DNA of 64,000 nt, taken from assembly GCA_049426725.1 (NCBI GenBank), contig JBMSYN010000001.1, positions 1 to 64,000 on the forward strand, in the 5' to 3' direction. Positions 1 to 8,440 of the stretch are shown here, piece after piece. The stretch comes from UBA961 sp049426725 (GTDB lineage: Bacteria > Bacteroidota > Ignavibacteria > Kapaibacteriales > UBA961). How positions within the stretch are numbered: the stretch's first letter is position 1; each line of letters starts with the position of its first letter. Below the pieces are notes generated by a model, which saw nothing but the letters and a program-made list of their open reading frames with translations, was not told the origin of the DNA and ran no database searches. The position numbers and the translations under genes were made by a program.

Positions 1-773
1 TCGGAATCAAAAACCATATATGAATCATTTGAAACATGATCAAACAATGATGAAGTGAATTCTTCATTCTTTTCATGATAGAGTACTCCAATGAAGTCAT
101 AGGAATCTAATTCTTTGATGCTTCTTTGTGATTGAGGATCATACTCTCGTATAGACTCAATTTCATCGCCCCAGAATTCAATTCTTATTGGTAAATCATG
201 ACCCATTGGGAAAATATCTACAATACCACCTCTTATGGATATTTCACCTTGTTGAGAAACATAGTCTTTTCTTTCAAATCCATGCAGCATGAGTGAATTC
301 GTAAAATTCTTAAAGGGTACAGATTGCCCTCTTTGAATTGATATGCTGTTCTGTTTTAATGATGACGGGGGCGGAAATGAGAGATTTAATAAATCTTTGG
401 GGAGAATCAAAATTCCCTTCGGATTTCTGGTAAAACCAAGTAATGTATCAACTGTTTTAAGGATTTCCGGATCAATATCCTCATGCAGCAAGTGAATGTG
501 ATGCTCAGGAAGGGCTAAGAGATACAATGACTGTTCGTCAATCATTGATGATAAATCAAAATATAATTCAGATGCTTGTTCAGCATGTGAAGTTATAATG
601 ACAAATGAAGATGATGATTGCTCCCATAACAAAGTAGTTAATGCACTCTTTAAAGAAGACGTCGTATCTTCAAGAAGGAATTGCTTTGAAAAATCATGCT
701 TTGAGAACAAATCAATGAGTTCTTTGATTTGTTTGTGTTTGACTAAATATGAAAGTACAGGATGTTTTTTCAT
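1..773 (-). CDS. mfd: Transcription-repair coupling factor Mfd, N-terminal part (runs off window)
   Basis: This is the first 257 or so residues of Mfd, the DNA translocase that removes stalled RNA polymerase and recruits UvrA. I translated the minus strand by eye. The ATG at 773 gives MKKHPVLSYLVKHK, and further in there is a UvrB-like segment, QQGEISIRGGIVDIFPMG, followed by DLPIRIEFWGDEIESIREYD. These are the well conserved D2/D1b residues of Mfd that resemble UvrB and bind UvrA. The RNA polymerase-interacting and helicase domains lie outside the window. The reading frame is open to position 1. A terminator of the preceding operon ends only 11 bases before this ATG, so the promoter of mfd must overlap that terminator, or mfd depends on read-through. 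Identification is secure; the exact start is the first ATG after the terminator. Confidence 0.9.
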   Translation of the reverse strand, partial: MKKHPVLSYLVKHKQIKELIDLFSKHDFSKQFLLEDTTSSLKSALTTLLWEQSSSSFVIITSHAEQASELYFDLSSMIDEQSLYLLALPEHHIHLLHEDIDPEILKTVDTLLGFTRNPKGILILPKDLLNLSFPPPSSLKQNSISIQRGQSVPFKNFTNSLMLHGFERKDYVSQQGEISIRGGIVDIFPMGHDLPIRIEFWGDEIESIREYDPQSQRSIKELDSYDFIGVLYHEKNEEFTSSLFDHVSNDSYMVFDS

Positions 774-783
774 GATATCAATA

Positions 784-815
784 GAAAAAACCCCCTGCAT
801 TTGTCATGGAGGGGG
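784..815 (-). terminator. Intrinsic terminator after the kdsC-ytxH operon
   Basis: On the minus strand a stem CCCCCT/AGGGGG (810-815 with 791-796, 13-base loop) is followed by six T. It lies 20 bases after the DUF948-like gene and 11 bases before the start of mfd. Confidence 0.8.
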
Positions 816-835
816 TATGCTGTAGTATGTATACT

Positions 836-1243
836 TTACTTCTTGAATTCTGCCATAAATGATTCAATGGCATTCGTTATTCCTGAAACAAATCCTGCTG
901 CTTGCATTACCGGCTTTTCAATTTTCGCCTGAAGTCTTGCTTCAAGATCATTGACTCTGTCTGCTATTTGCTTTATGCTTTCAAGAGCTGACTCAACAGT
1001 TGACATTTGCCTTTGAACGGATTTCATTGTACTTGAAGTATCTTGAAGTGTTGTTTCTAGTTGAACAAAGACAGGTTTTGAGTCCTTTTCAATTCGGTCA
1101 AGCGTTTGAGACATTGTCTTCATTGTTTTCATCAGTTCTTCCAATGCTGTTTTTGCTTTTAATAAAAACAATACAAATACAATGGTTAGAACAATAAGTC
1201 CAATCAAAGTTAATGCATTCAATATCCCGATTGTCTGTTCCAT
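836..1243 (-). CDS. DUF948-like membrane-anchored coiled-coil protein
   Basis: A 135-residue protein with one N-terminal membrane segment (about residues 8-28, LTLIGLIVLTIVFVLFLL) followed by a long, charged, probably coiled-coil region to about residue 105 and a short amphipathic tail. The arrangement resembles the DUF948 family, whose members often sit beside YtxH proteins, as here (6 bases after the ytxH-like gene). No catalytic motif is visible. It is the last gene of the operon before the terminator at 784-815. Function is unknown; a role in envelope or general stress is only suggested by its YtxH neighbour. Confidence 0.6.
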   Translation of the reverse strand: MEQTIGILNALTLIGLIVLTIVFVLFLLKAKTALEELMKTMKTMSQTLDRIEKDSKPVFVQLETTLQDTSSTMKSVQRQMSTVESALESIKQIADRVNDLEARLQAKIEKPVMQAAGFVSGITNAIESFMAEFKK

Positions 1244-1248
1244 GTTTA

Positions 1249-1686
1249 TCAGCTTTTTGTATGTGGAGGAATATTGCTCATCTCTTGCTTGAATGCATCT
1301 ACTCCTGCAGAAGCTGCATCCTTAAATCTATGAATGCCTTCCGAGAATGTACTAGATGATTGTTGTGCTTTGCTCTTTGCATCACGAAGCATTTGTTCTG
1401 CATTTTGCAATAAATCATCAGCTTTTTCGCGTGCAGATCTTACGACTGCATCAGCTTGCGTTTTTCCGGTATTTGGCAAATCAGAGTTTGGTGTTTCCTG
1501 ACCGGTAAACATGTTTTGCCCTTTTTCCAATAAATCTTTAGATCTATAGGAAATCTCATCTCGCAATTCCTTTCCAGGTTTTGGAGCAAAGAGTAAAGCC
1601 GTGATTGCTCCAACGGCTCCACCAACAAGTGCTCCCAAAAGAAATCCTTTTGCATAGGAATTAACGACTTCACTATCTTCTTTCAT
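1249..1686 (-). CDS. YtxH domain-containing protein
   Basis: A 145-residue protein that starts with the typical YtxH segment: a glycine/alanine-rich membrane helix (about residues 14-35, GFLLGALVGGAVGAITALLF) followed directly by APKPGKELRDEI. The rest is an alanine- and lysine-rich, probably helical, hydrophilic tail that contains phasin-like or apolipoprotein-like repeats of charged residues (REKADDLLQNAEQMLRDA). YtxH proteins are small general-stress envelope proteins of unknown mechanism. It lies 17 bases downstream of kdsC and 5 bases upstream of the DUF948-like gene, so the three probably form an operon. Confidence 0.8.
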   Translation of the reverse strand: MKEDSEVVNSYAKGFLLGALVGGAVGAITALLFAPKPGKELRDEISYRSKDLLEKGQNMFTGQETPNSDLPNTGKTQADAVVRSAREKADDLLQNAEQMLRDAKSKAQQSSSTFSEGIHRFKDAASAGVDAFKQEMSNIPPHTKS

Positions 1687-1703
1687 TGTAACCTCTCAAA
1701 TAA

Positions 1704-2222
1704 TTACCAATCTTCTGGTAATGTTATTGACATATTCTTTGATTCCAAAATCAAGTCACATAGTTCACGAACCGCCCCATGACCTCCTGGATATTGGCTT
1801 ACATAATGAACGGTATTACGAATCAAGGCATGTGCATCAGCTGGTGCCATGGAAAAACCAACAGCTTGCAAACATTGTGCATCATTTACATCATCACCAA
1901 TATATGCAATGTGTTGCATAGGTATTTGCAATTGATCTCTTAGTGACGACAATGAGGCTAATTTGTTGCGAGAGCCTTGAATAATTATATCAATTTTAAG
2001 AGTCTCGGCTCTTTTCTGCACTAATTGAGTTTGCTCACTCGTAATGATGGCAGTTCGGAGTCCGGCTTTATGAAGCAAAACTATACCCATTCCATCTCTT
2101 ATGTCGAATCGCTTTAATGCAACACCTTGATCTGAATAAAACGTACCTCCATCAGTCATGGTGCCGTCGACATCGAACACTATCAATTCGATTAAACGCA
2201 GTTTTTCATCGAATGGACTCAT
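1704..2222 (-). CDS. kdsC: 3-deoxy-D-manno-octulosonate 8-phosphate phosphatase (KdsC-type HAD enzyme)
   Basis: A 172-residue HAD-superfamily phosphatase. The nucleophile loop FDVDGTMTDG (about residues 15-24), the threonine/serine loop IITSEQ (about 59-64), the lysine region and the Mg-binding loop IGDDVND (about 107-113) are all present, and the C-terminal GGHGAVRELCDLIL is typical of KdsC. KdsC removes phosphate from KDO 8-phosphate in the synthesis of the LPS inner core, which implies an LPS-bearing outer membrane. Length agrees with the family. The gene heads the short operon kdsC-ytxH-DUF948. Related YrbI-type phosphatases of other sugars (e.g. CMP-sialic acid loci) look alike, but no sugar locus is nearby. 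Confidence 0.85.
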   Translation of the reverse strand: MSPFDEKLRLIELIVFDVDGTMTDGGTFYSDQGVALKRFDIRDGMGIVLLHKAGLRTAIITSEQTQLVQKRAETLKIDIIIQGSRNKLASLSSLRDQLQIPMQHIAYIGDDVNDAQCLQAVGFSMAPADAHALIRNTVHYVSQYPGGHGAVRELCDLILESKNMSITLPEDW

Positions 2223-2278
2223 AAAGAAGAAGAATTTGGTAATTTATGTTTGTTTATGGCTAAAATTACGTAATAACT

Positions 2279-3271
2279 ATGAAGAAAACCACATCATTTG
2301 CTTCATTTCTCCCTTTCATGATCGTTTTTTTACTTATTGGTTGTGAGGGCTCCAAACAAGAGATACAAAATCAGGAGAATGTATCCATAAAGTCTTTTGA
2401 TGGACCTTTGATGAATGAAGATTCCATTCTTTCCTATGTTAAAGCACAATTGGCCTTTGGACCAAGAAATCCGGGTTCAAAAGGGCATTCGGATTGCAAG
2501 ATGTTTTTATATGAGTTCTTCAAGCAAAGAGCTGATACAGCATTTTTACAATCATTTACAAGCATGGTTTATGGGAAGTCCTATGATATGTCAAATATTG
2601 TAGCTTCATTCTCCCCAGAAAAATCAGATCGCGTTTTATTGTGTGCTCATTGGGATACGCGACCATTTGCCGATGAAGATGAGTCCGCAACAAAAAGAAC
2701 TGTGCCAATTCTTGGTGCAAATGATGGTGCTAGCGGTGTTGCTGTTTTGATGGAAATGGCAAGAGCATTGGCAATGAAAAGACCTGACATTGGAATTGAT
2801 ATCATATTGTTTGATGGCGAAGATCTTGGTTTATCAGGAGACCTTGATGGTTTTTTTCAAGGATCACGATATGCATCGAGAAATTATCCATTGCCAAAAC
2901 CTCGCTATGGAATATTACTTGATTTGATTGGAGATAAACAAGCTGAATTTAGATATGAACCTCTTTCTCAGGAAGCACATTCTGTATTGGTTGACAAAGT
3001 ATGGTCAGTAGCGAAAAAACGTAATTCCCCATATTTCCTACATGAAACAGGAAATTCAGTGAGCGATGATCATGTAATGCTCAATGAACAAGGCATCAGA
3101 ACCATCAATATCATTGATGTTAATCTTGTCGGAAATATTAGTACAAATCCTCGTCGAAAATACTGGCACACTTCAAATGATGTGATTGATAATTTATCAA
3201 TGCAGACGATGGCTGATGTTGGAAATGTGCTATTGGATTTCTTATTCACAACATCCGATTCTGTGTATTGA
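2279..3271 (+). CDS. M28-family metallopeptidase lipoprotein, glutaminyl-peptide cyclotransferase-like
   Basis: A 330-residue exported protein. The N-terminus is a lipoprotein signal peptide with the lipobox LLIGC (Cys22). The zinc-binding residues of family M28 can be followed in order: the His of LCAHWDTRPF, the Asp of GANDGASG, the Glu of FDGEDLG, an Asp in LLDLIGD and the His of SDDHVML. The DDH motif near the C-terminus and the overall spacing are closer to secreted glutaminyl cyclases than to aminopeptidases, but both reactions occur in this family. It would act in the periplasm or on the outer membrane. It is the first gene of a tightly packed set with prmA (1 base) and ppx. The start is the ATG that gives a proper signal peptide. 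Confidence 0.85.
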   Translation: MKKTTSFASFLPFMIVFLLIGCEGSKQEIQNQENVSIKSFDGPLMNEDSILSYVKAQLAFGPRNPGSKGHSDCKMFLYEFFKQRADTAFLQSFTSMVYGKSYDMSNIVASFSPEKSDRVLLCAHWDTRPFADEDESATKRTVPILGANDGASGVAVLMEMARALAMKRPDIGIDIILFDGEDLGLSGDLDGFFQGSRYASRNYPLPKPRYGILLDLIGDKQAEFRYEPLSQEAHSVLVDKVWSVAKKRNSPYFLHETGNSVSDDHVMLNEQGIRTINIIDVNLVGNISTNPRRKYWHTSNDVIDNLSMQTMADVGNVLLDFLFTTSDSVY

Positions 3272-3272
3272 C

Positions 3273-4118
3273 ATGAATTCTCAACAGTATGTATCAATCA
3301 TTTGCTCAATACCGGAAGAACATCAGGATATGTTCATTGGATTCATTTCGGATGTGAATTTTTCCGGAATAGAACAATCACATGATACGATGACTATTCA
3401 TTTTGAAGAACATTCTTGTCCGGATGATATCCAAGAGCATTTGAATGATATTGGCAAATCAATGCAAATACCCTTTTCAATCGTGGGAACTGAAACAATT
3501 CAACAACAGAATTGGAATAAAGAATGGGAGGATTCACTCGATCCAATATTTGTCAATGATATGATTGCCATTACCCCCGAATGGAAAAAAGATGAAGTCC
3601 ATCATCCTCTTACCATTATCATCAATCCTCAAATGGCATTCGGTACCGGTTATCACCCAACTACAAGAATGGTCTGTAGAGAATTGCAGAAATGGGTAAA
3701 ACCAAACAGTTCGTGGATTGATGCAGGATGTGGATCGGGCGTACTTGCAATATTGACCAAAAAACTTGGAGCTGATAGTATCTATGCCTTCGACAATGAT
3801 GAATGGAGTGTTCAGAATACTATTGATAATTGCACAATAAATCAAGTTGATACTATCAATGTAGAACAGGCAGATATATTCACGGTTGAACTCAAAGAAG
3901 TTGACGGTATTGCAGCGAATATGTATAGAAATCTCATCATTCCCAATTTTCATAAATTCCATAATTCCCTGAAGCTATCAAAGGGTATGCTTATTTTATC
4001 TGGAATTCTGGCTTTGGATGCTGATGAGATAATTCAAGTGGGAATCAATGCAGGTTTCCAACATGTATACACCAATCAAGAAGGTGATTGGGTGGCTATA
4101 ACGATGAAAGCATTATGA
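3273..4118 (+). CDS. prmA: Ribosomal protein L11 methyltransferase
   Basis: A 281-residue SAM-dependent methyltransferase that modifies ribosomal protein L11. The start chosen (MNSQQYVSII) is the ATG one base after the preceding stop; a longer reading would run back 87 bases into the peptidase gene. The N-terminal substrate domain covers about residues 1-90. The conserved loop NPQMAFGTGYHPTT leads into the SAM-binding motif DAGCGSGVLAI, and ANMYRNLIIP matches the catalytic N-x-x-x-N region of PrmA. The stop overlaps the start of the next gene as ATGA, so translation is probably coupled. Confidence 0.92.
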   Translation: MNSQQYVSIICSIPEEHQDMFIGFISDVNFSGIEQSHDTMTIHFEEHSCPDDIQEHLNDIGKSMQIPFSIVGTETIQQQNWNKEWEDSLDPIFVNDMIAITPEWKKDEVHHPLTIIINPQMAFGTGYHPTTRMVCRELQKWVKPNSSWIDAGCGSGVLAILTKKLGADSIYAFDNDEWSVQNTIDNCTINQVDTINVEQADIFTVELKEVDGIAANMYRNLIIPNFHKFHNSLKLSKGMLILSGILALDADEIIQVGINAGFQHVYTNQEGDWVAITMKAL

Positions 4119-5011
4119 AAAGATACTATGCCGGTATAGATATTGGGACAAATACTTTGCTTTTGTTGATTTTGTCAAAAGATCATTCCGGAGTTTTTCA
4201 AGTAGAACAAGATATTCACAGAATCGCTCGACTTGGGGAAGGTGTTCATGAGCATGGGATAATTTCAAGGAATGCAATTGAACGTGCTGTATCGATTTTG
4301 CGGGAATATCATGCAATCCTCAGTCAATATGATGCAATTGAAGTTAAAGCTGTGGCAACCAGTGCAATGCGTGATGCAAACAATAGATTTGAAGTGTTGA
4401 ATGAATTGGAGTCAATTCTTCAATATCCGATTGAATGCATTTCAGGTACAGATGAAGCACTTTTTACATTTCTCGGTAGTAAAGAACAATATTCTTCTCC
4501 CGTAATTCTTGATATTGGAGGTGGTAGCACTGAATGTATCATTGGGAATGGAGATGATTGCATCGCCCAAAGCATTGATATTGGAGCAGTGAGACTTCAC
4601 GACATGTTTATGAATTCCCTTCCGATATTGCCCGATAAAATAGATTTAGCAAAAAAATACATTCATGAACACATATCAGCATTACAAATCACCAATCAAA
4701 ACCCAATCATTGCCACTGCAGGAACACCCACAACTCTTGCTGCAATGGATCTTGTCATTTCGGATTTATCTGATCCAGTGATTCATGGACATATTCTCAC
4801 TATCGAAACAATTCAACGCTTAACTGAATTGATAATACAATCTACACTTGAAGATATTTTGAATATCCCGGGTGTCCATCCACAAAGAGCTGATATTCTC
4901 CCGGCAGGTGCGCTTATTCTTCAAGAAATACTGCAATATGTCAATGCAAAAGAATGCATAGTGAGCAAAAAGGGTCTTCGATATGGAATTGCCTATTCTC
5001 TTATGCAATAG
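4115..5011 (+). CDS. ppx: Ppx/GppA family exopolyphosphatase
   Basis: A 298-residue member of the ASKHA-fold Ppx/GppA family that hydrolyses polyphosphate or pppGpp. The first phosphate loop AGIDIGTNTLLLLIL starts at residue 6 and the second, VILDIGGGSTECII, is in the middle; the motif GAVRLHDMF follows. The length of about 300 residues matches the short form that has only the two ASKHA domains and lacks the C-terminal HD domain of the E. coli enzymes. The start is the ATG overlapping the prmA stop (ATGA). The 3' end overlaps the convergent gene at 5001 by 11 bases. A polyphosphate kinase is encoded 7 kb away. Confidence 0.88.
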   Translation: MKRYYAGIDIGTNTLLLLILSKDHSGVFQVEQDIHRIARLGEGVHEHGIISRNAIERAVSILREYHAILSQYDAIEVKAVATSAMRDANNRFEVLNELESILQYPIECISGTDEALFTFLGSKEQYSSPVILDIGGGSTECIIGNGDDCIAQSIDIGAVRLHDMFMNSLPILPDKIDLAKKYIHEHISALQITNQNPIIATAGTPTTLAAMDLVISDLSDPVIHGHILTIETIQRLTELIIQSTLEDILNIPGVHPQRADILPAGALILQEILQYVNAKECIVSKKGLRYGIAYSLMQ

Positions 5012-5861
5012 GAGCTTTCATTCTTATGAATAATGCTGTTCCGCTTGCGGTAATTTCATTGTTTTGATCAATGATGTGTGACTTCAATTGTAATTTCCTA
5101 CCCTGTTCCGAAACCAGAGAAGCCGTGATATACAATTCTTGATTCATGAAAGTTGGCTTATGAAAACGCACGGAAAGCGTTCCTGTTGGAGCTTTAATGC
5201 CCAATCCCGTCAATACTTTACTCATTGTTTCATCAAAGAGAAATCCTATCATCCCACCATGCATCACATTTAGTGATCCCATCATGAAATCAGGTGGTCT
5301 TAACCATGTTTCGACTGTATTGTTATTAGGGCTAAACACGAATGTCATGCGTAAACCATATTCATTTTGTAGCCCACAACCAAAGCAATGATTATCTTGC
5401 TTTGGATGAAGAAACACAATTTCACTTTTGTGTAATGGTTCAATGACTCTTTGAAAATGCTCATCCCTGTACAAGTAGAATCTGCCCCATTTTTCAATAT
5501 GATTGGATAATTGCATCATTACATGCGTATGTAATCGTGCCCATTGACCAATTGGTGCTCGATGATACAGATATCCATCCTCTGAAAAACGAAGATCATT
5601 AGGCGAAAAAGGCATGCTGATATGTTCTGTCATATACAATGTATTGTCTTTCATACTCTTAAATACGATTGGAGTATCCTGAACAAAAAGATATATCTCC
5701 TCATTACCAAACTTCGCATAGTATTTGGCATCTGCATAGTGGAGTGTGCGGTTAATCTCCATATTTTTGTAAATCATTTCAATAAGTGATTGATCTTCTA
5801 TCACAATTTGCTCATGAAGAAGATCGCCTTGATTTGTAATAAAGTAATGATACACACTCAT
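5001..5861 (-). CDS. DUF4505 (UPF0598) domain fused to a PaaI-type hotdog thioesterase
   Basis: A 286-residue two-domain protein. The N-terminal part (about residues 1-150) resembles the DUF4505/UPF0598 family, known from a human mitochondrial protein (C8orf82) and some bacteria: YHYFITNQGDLL at the start, TPIVFKSM in the middle, then MPFSPNDLRFSEDGYLYH. The C-terminal part (about 165-286) is a PaaI-like hotdog thioesterase with the entry motif CFGCGLQNEYGLRM and the core HGGMIGFLFDETM, in which the Asp-Glu pair is in the usual catalytic place. Such thioesterases release acyl groups from CoA. The role of DUF4505 is unknown. The start at 5861 is chosen because MSVYHYF begins the recognisable domain; a longer reading from 5906 would overlap the divergent gene. 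Confidence 0.78.
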   Translation of the reverse strand: MSVYHYFITNQGDLLHEQIVIEDQSLIEMIYKNMEINRTLHYADAKYYAKFGNEEIYLFVQDTPIVFKSMKDNTLYMTEHISMPFSPNDLRFSEDGYLYHRAPIGQWARLHTHVMMQLSNHIEKWGRFYLYRDEHFQRVIEPLHKSEIVFLHPKQDNHCFGCGLQNEYGLRMTFVFSPNNNTVETWLRPPDFMMGSLNVMHGGMIGFLFDETMSKVLTGLGIKAPTGTLSVRFHKPTFMNQELYITASLVSEQGRKLQLKSHIIDQNNEITASGTALFIRMKAPIA

Positions 5862-5881
5862 GTTGTTAGCCGGAATATAGA

Positions 5882-7798
5882 ATGATCGCAGTATCTCAAT
5901 GCACAATGCAATTTAATGGAATTCCCCTCTTTGATGCCATTTCATTTTCTGTTGGTGACCGAGATAAGATTGGTCTCGTAGGAAAAAATGGTGCAGGTAA
6001 ATCTACTCTGCTACAGATTCTCAATGGAGACATCATTCCTGAAACCGGATCAATCATTACTTCAAAACAACATTCAATCGGATTTTTAAAACAACAATTG
6101 GATGTTAAGTACTCTGGAAGTGTAAAAGAAGAATGTCGCATAGCTTTTGATTCTGTTATCCACATTGAATCAGATATCGATAATGTTCAAAAAAAGATCA
6201 ATGCATCAATAGATTATGAATCCCAAGAATATATCGAGCTATGTGAACAATTGGCAAATCTGTATCATCAATTGGAATTGAGTGGTGGTAATACTCTCGA
6301 AGCTCGAATTGAAAAGATTCTTCTAGGATTGGGGTTCACTCATTCAACCATGCACTCACCTGCAAGTGAATTATCTGGCGGTTGGCAAATGCGCCTCGAA
6401 CTTGCCAAGTTGCTCTTACGAAATCCTGATACATTATTGCTTGATGAACCAACGAATCATTTGGATATTGATTCTATCCGTTGGTTAGAGACATATCTTG
6501 CCGTCTATGAAGGTGCTGTAATTCTTGTATCTCATGATAAAGTGTTTCTTGATACTGTTACAAATAGAACAATCGAAATAAGAAATGCAAAGATCGAAGA
6601 TTATCCGTGTGCTTATTCTGCATATGTTCAAGAAAGGTTGATACGAGAAGAACATAATCTCAAAGCATATCAATCTCAACAAAAAGAAATTGAAAAAACA
6701 CAAGAATTTATTGATCGATTTCGTTCAAAAGCTAATCTTGCATCAAGAGTGCAATCGCGAATAAAGCAATTGGATGCAAAGGAACGGATTGTTCTAGATG
6801 ATTATAAAGAAAAGTCAATAGCATTTTCTTTTCCTCCATCTCCAAGAGCACCAAGACTACTTTTTCATTCGAATGAATTGACAAAGAAATATGACGAAAG
6901 AGTCATTCTTCAAGGAATAACTTTTGATATAGAAAGAGAGCAGAAATGTGCATTTATAGGTAGAAATGGGGAAGGCAAAAGTACTCTGTCAAGAATTCTT
7001 GCCGGGATTGAATCGTATGAAGGAAATCTCGTCATTTCAGAAGGATTGAAAATCGGATATTATGCTCAACATCATGCAGATTCATTGGATCCAACAAAAA
7101 CGGTCTTTGAAACACTTGACCAAGTGGCTGTTGGAGATATAAGGACAAGAATTCGGTCTATACTGGGTGCGTTTTTATTCAGTGGAGATTCTGTAGATAA
7201 AAAGGTGCGTGTATTATCCGGCGGTGAAAGAGCTCGATTGGCATTGGCAATGCTTTTACTTCATGAATCACATGTACTGATATTGGATGAACCTACCAAT
7301 CATTTGGATATGTCTGCCAAAGATATCCTAAAATCTGCCTTGATGAAGTACAATGGAGCATTGATAGTCGTTTCTCATGACCGTGATTTTTTAGATGGTC
7401 TCGTGGACAATATCTATCACTTTTCCCAAAAGAAAGTAAAGCATTACCCACTTCAAATTCATGAATTCCTATCAAAATATTCAGTTGATTCAATAGATGA
7501 ATTGGTGCAAAAGTCTCAAAACTCGATTGATCAAAGTTCACATCCAATTTCAAAAGCATCAAGAGAAGAGAAAAAGCTGATTGAAAGAGAAGAAAGGAAA
7601 CGTTTGAAACGGATTGATGAAATTGAAACTTCGATTTCTAAAATAGAGCAAACAATATTGTCTATTGACAATGCATTATCTGATGAAGCAAACTATTCCC
7701 AACCCACTAAGATTGAAGAATTAACTGTTCAAAGATCATCTTTGCAAAAAGATATTGATAATCTAATGGAACAATGGGAACAACTTCAGTCAAGCTGA
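5882..7798 (+). CDS. ABC-F family ATPase
   Basis: A 638-residue protein with two ATP-binding cassettes and no membrane segments, the hallmark of ABC-F translation factors (YdiF/Uup/EttA type) that act on the ribosomal E site. Cassette 1 has Walker A GKNGAGKST, signature LSGGWQMR and Walker B LLLDEPTNHLD; cassette 2 has GRNGEGKST, LSGGERAR and LILDEPTNHLD. Between them is the charged linker region (about residues 245-300), and after cassette 2 a C-terminal coiled coil rich in Glu and Lys (about 555-635). The start agrees with the usual first beta strand (MIAVSQCTMQF). It begins only 20 bases from the divergent gene and overlaps nth by 9 bases at the 3' end. Confidence 0.9.
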   Translation: MIAVSQCTMQFNGIPLFDAISFSVGDRDKIGLVGKNGAGKSTLLQILNGDIIPETGSIITSKQHSIGFLKQQLDVKYSGSVKEECRIAFDSVIHIESDIDNVQKKINASIDYESQEYIELCEQLANLYHQLELSGGNTLEARIEKILLGLGFTHSTMHSPASELSGGWQMRLELAKLLLRNPDTLLLDEPTNHLDIDSIRWLETYLAVYEGAVILVSHDKVFLDTVTNRTIEIRNAKIEDYPCAYSAYVQERLIREEHNLKAYQSQQKEIEKTQEFIDRFRSKANLASRVQSRIKQLDAKERIVLDDYKEKSIAFSFPPSPRAPRLLFHSNELTKKYDERVILQGITFDIEREQKCAFIGRNGEGKSTLSRILAGIESYEGNLVISEGLKIGYYAQHHADSLDPTKTVFETLDQVAVGDIRTRIRSILGAFLFSGDSVDKKVRVLSGGERARLALAMLLLHESHVLILDEPTNHLDMSAKDILKSALMKYNGALIVVSHDRDFLDGLVDNIYHFSQKKVKHYPLQIHEFLSKYSVDSIDELVQKSQNSIDQSSHPISKASREEKKLIEREERKRLKRIDEIETSISKIEQTILSIDNALSDEANYSQPTKIEELTVQRSSLQKDIDNLMEQWEQLQSS

Positions 7799-8440
7799 AG
7801 TGTTTGATGGACAATATTTAGCAATAATGCAATCATTGCATTTGGGTCTTCTTGCGATGCATACTTCCCTTCCATGCTCAATGACAAGATGCGTAAAAAC
7901 AGTCCAATCTTCTTGAGCTACAAGTGGAAGTAGACTCATCTCAATCTTGACTGCATCAGTCGTATTAACAAACTTTAACATATTCATAATCCGGGTTACA
8001 TGTGTATCGACTGTAATGCCTGCATTGATTCCAAAAGCATTTCCAAGGAGTACATTAGCGGTTTTTCTACCCACTCCCGGCAAAGTTGTTAATTCTTCTA
8101 TTGTTAATGGTAATTCTCCTTCGAATCTCGAGATAATCTGTTCCGAACATGATATTATATTTTTTGCTTTTGCTTTGTAATATCCAGTTGAATGTATTAA
8201 TTCTTCAATGTGATCCAACGGTGCCAAAGACATTGATTGGGCATCCGGATATGCAGCAAATAATGATGGTGTAACCATATTGACTCTTGCATCCGTGCAT
8301 TGTGCAGAAAGAATAGTGGCAATCAACAATTGATATGGAGTTGAATGATGCAAAGCGCATTCTGCATGAGGATATTTCTTTTTTAGCAATTGAATGATTC
8401 TATCAATTCGTTCTTTTTTCTTGACTTTTGATTCTCTCAT
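7790..8440 (-). CDS. nth: Endonuclease III
   Basis: A 216-residue base-excision repair DNA glycosylase/AP lyase for oxidised pyrimidines. The helix-hairpin-helix LPGVGRKTANVLLG carries the catalytic Lys, VDTHVTRI carries the catalytic Asp, and the C-terminus has the complete 4Fe-4S ligand set C-x6-C-x2-C-x5-C (CIARRPKCNDCIIAKYC). Length matches E. coli Nth. Its first codon overlaps the stop of the glycosyltransferase gene (ATGA), so the two are probably co-transcribed; its last codons overlap the convergent ABC-F gene. Confidence 0.95.
   Translation of the reverse strand: MRESKVKKKERIDRIIQLLKKKYPHAECALHHSTPYQLLIATILSAQCTDARVNMVTPSLFAAYPDAQSMSLAPLDHIEELIHSTGYYKAKAKNIISCSEQIISRFEGELPLTIEELTTLPGVGRKTANVLLGNAFGINAGITVDTHVTRIMNMLKFVNTTDAVKIEMSLLPLVAQEDWTVFTHLVIEHGREVCIARRPKCNDCIIAKYCPSNTSA

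Noticed and set aside
598..825. A 75-codon plus-strand reading frame
   Set aside because: It lies opposite the clearly identified mfd coding sequence and has no recognisable features.
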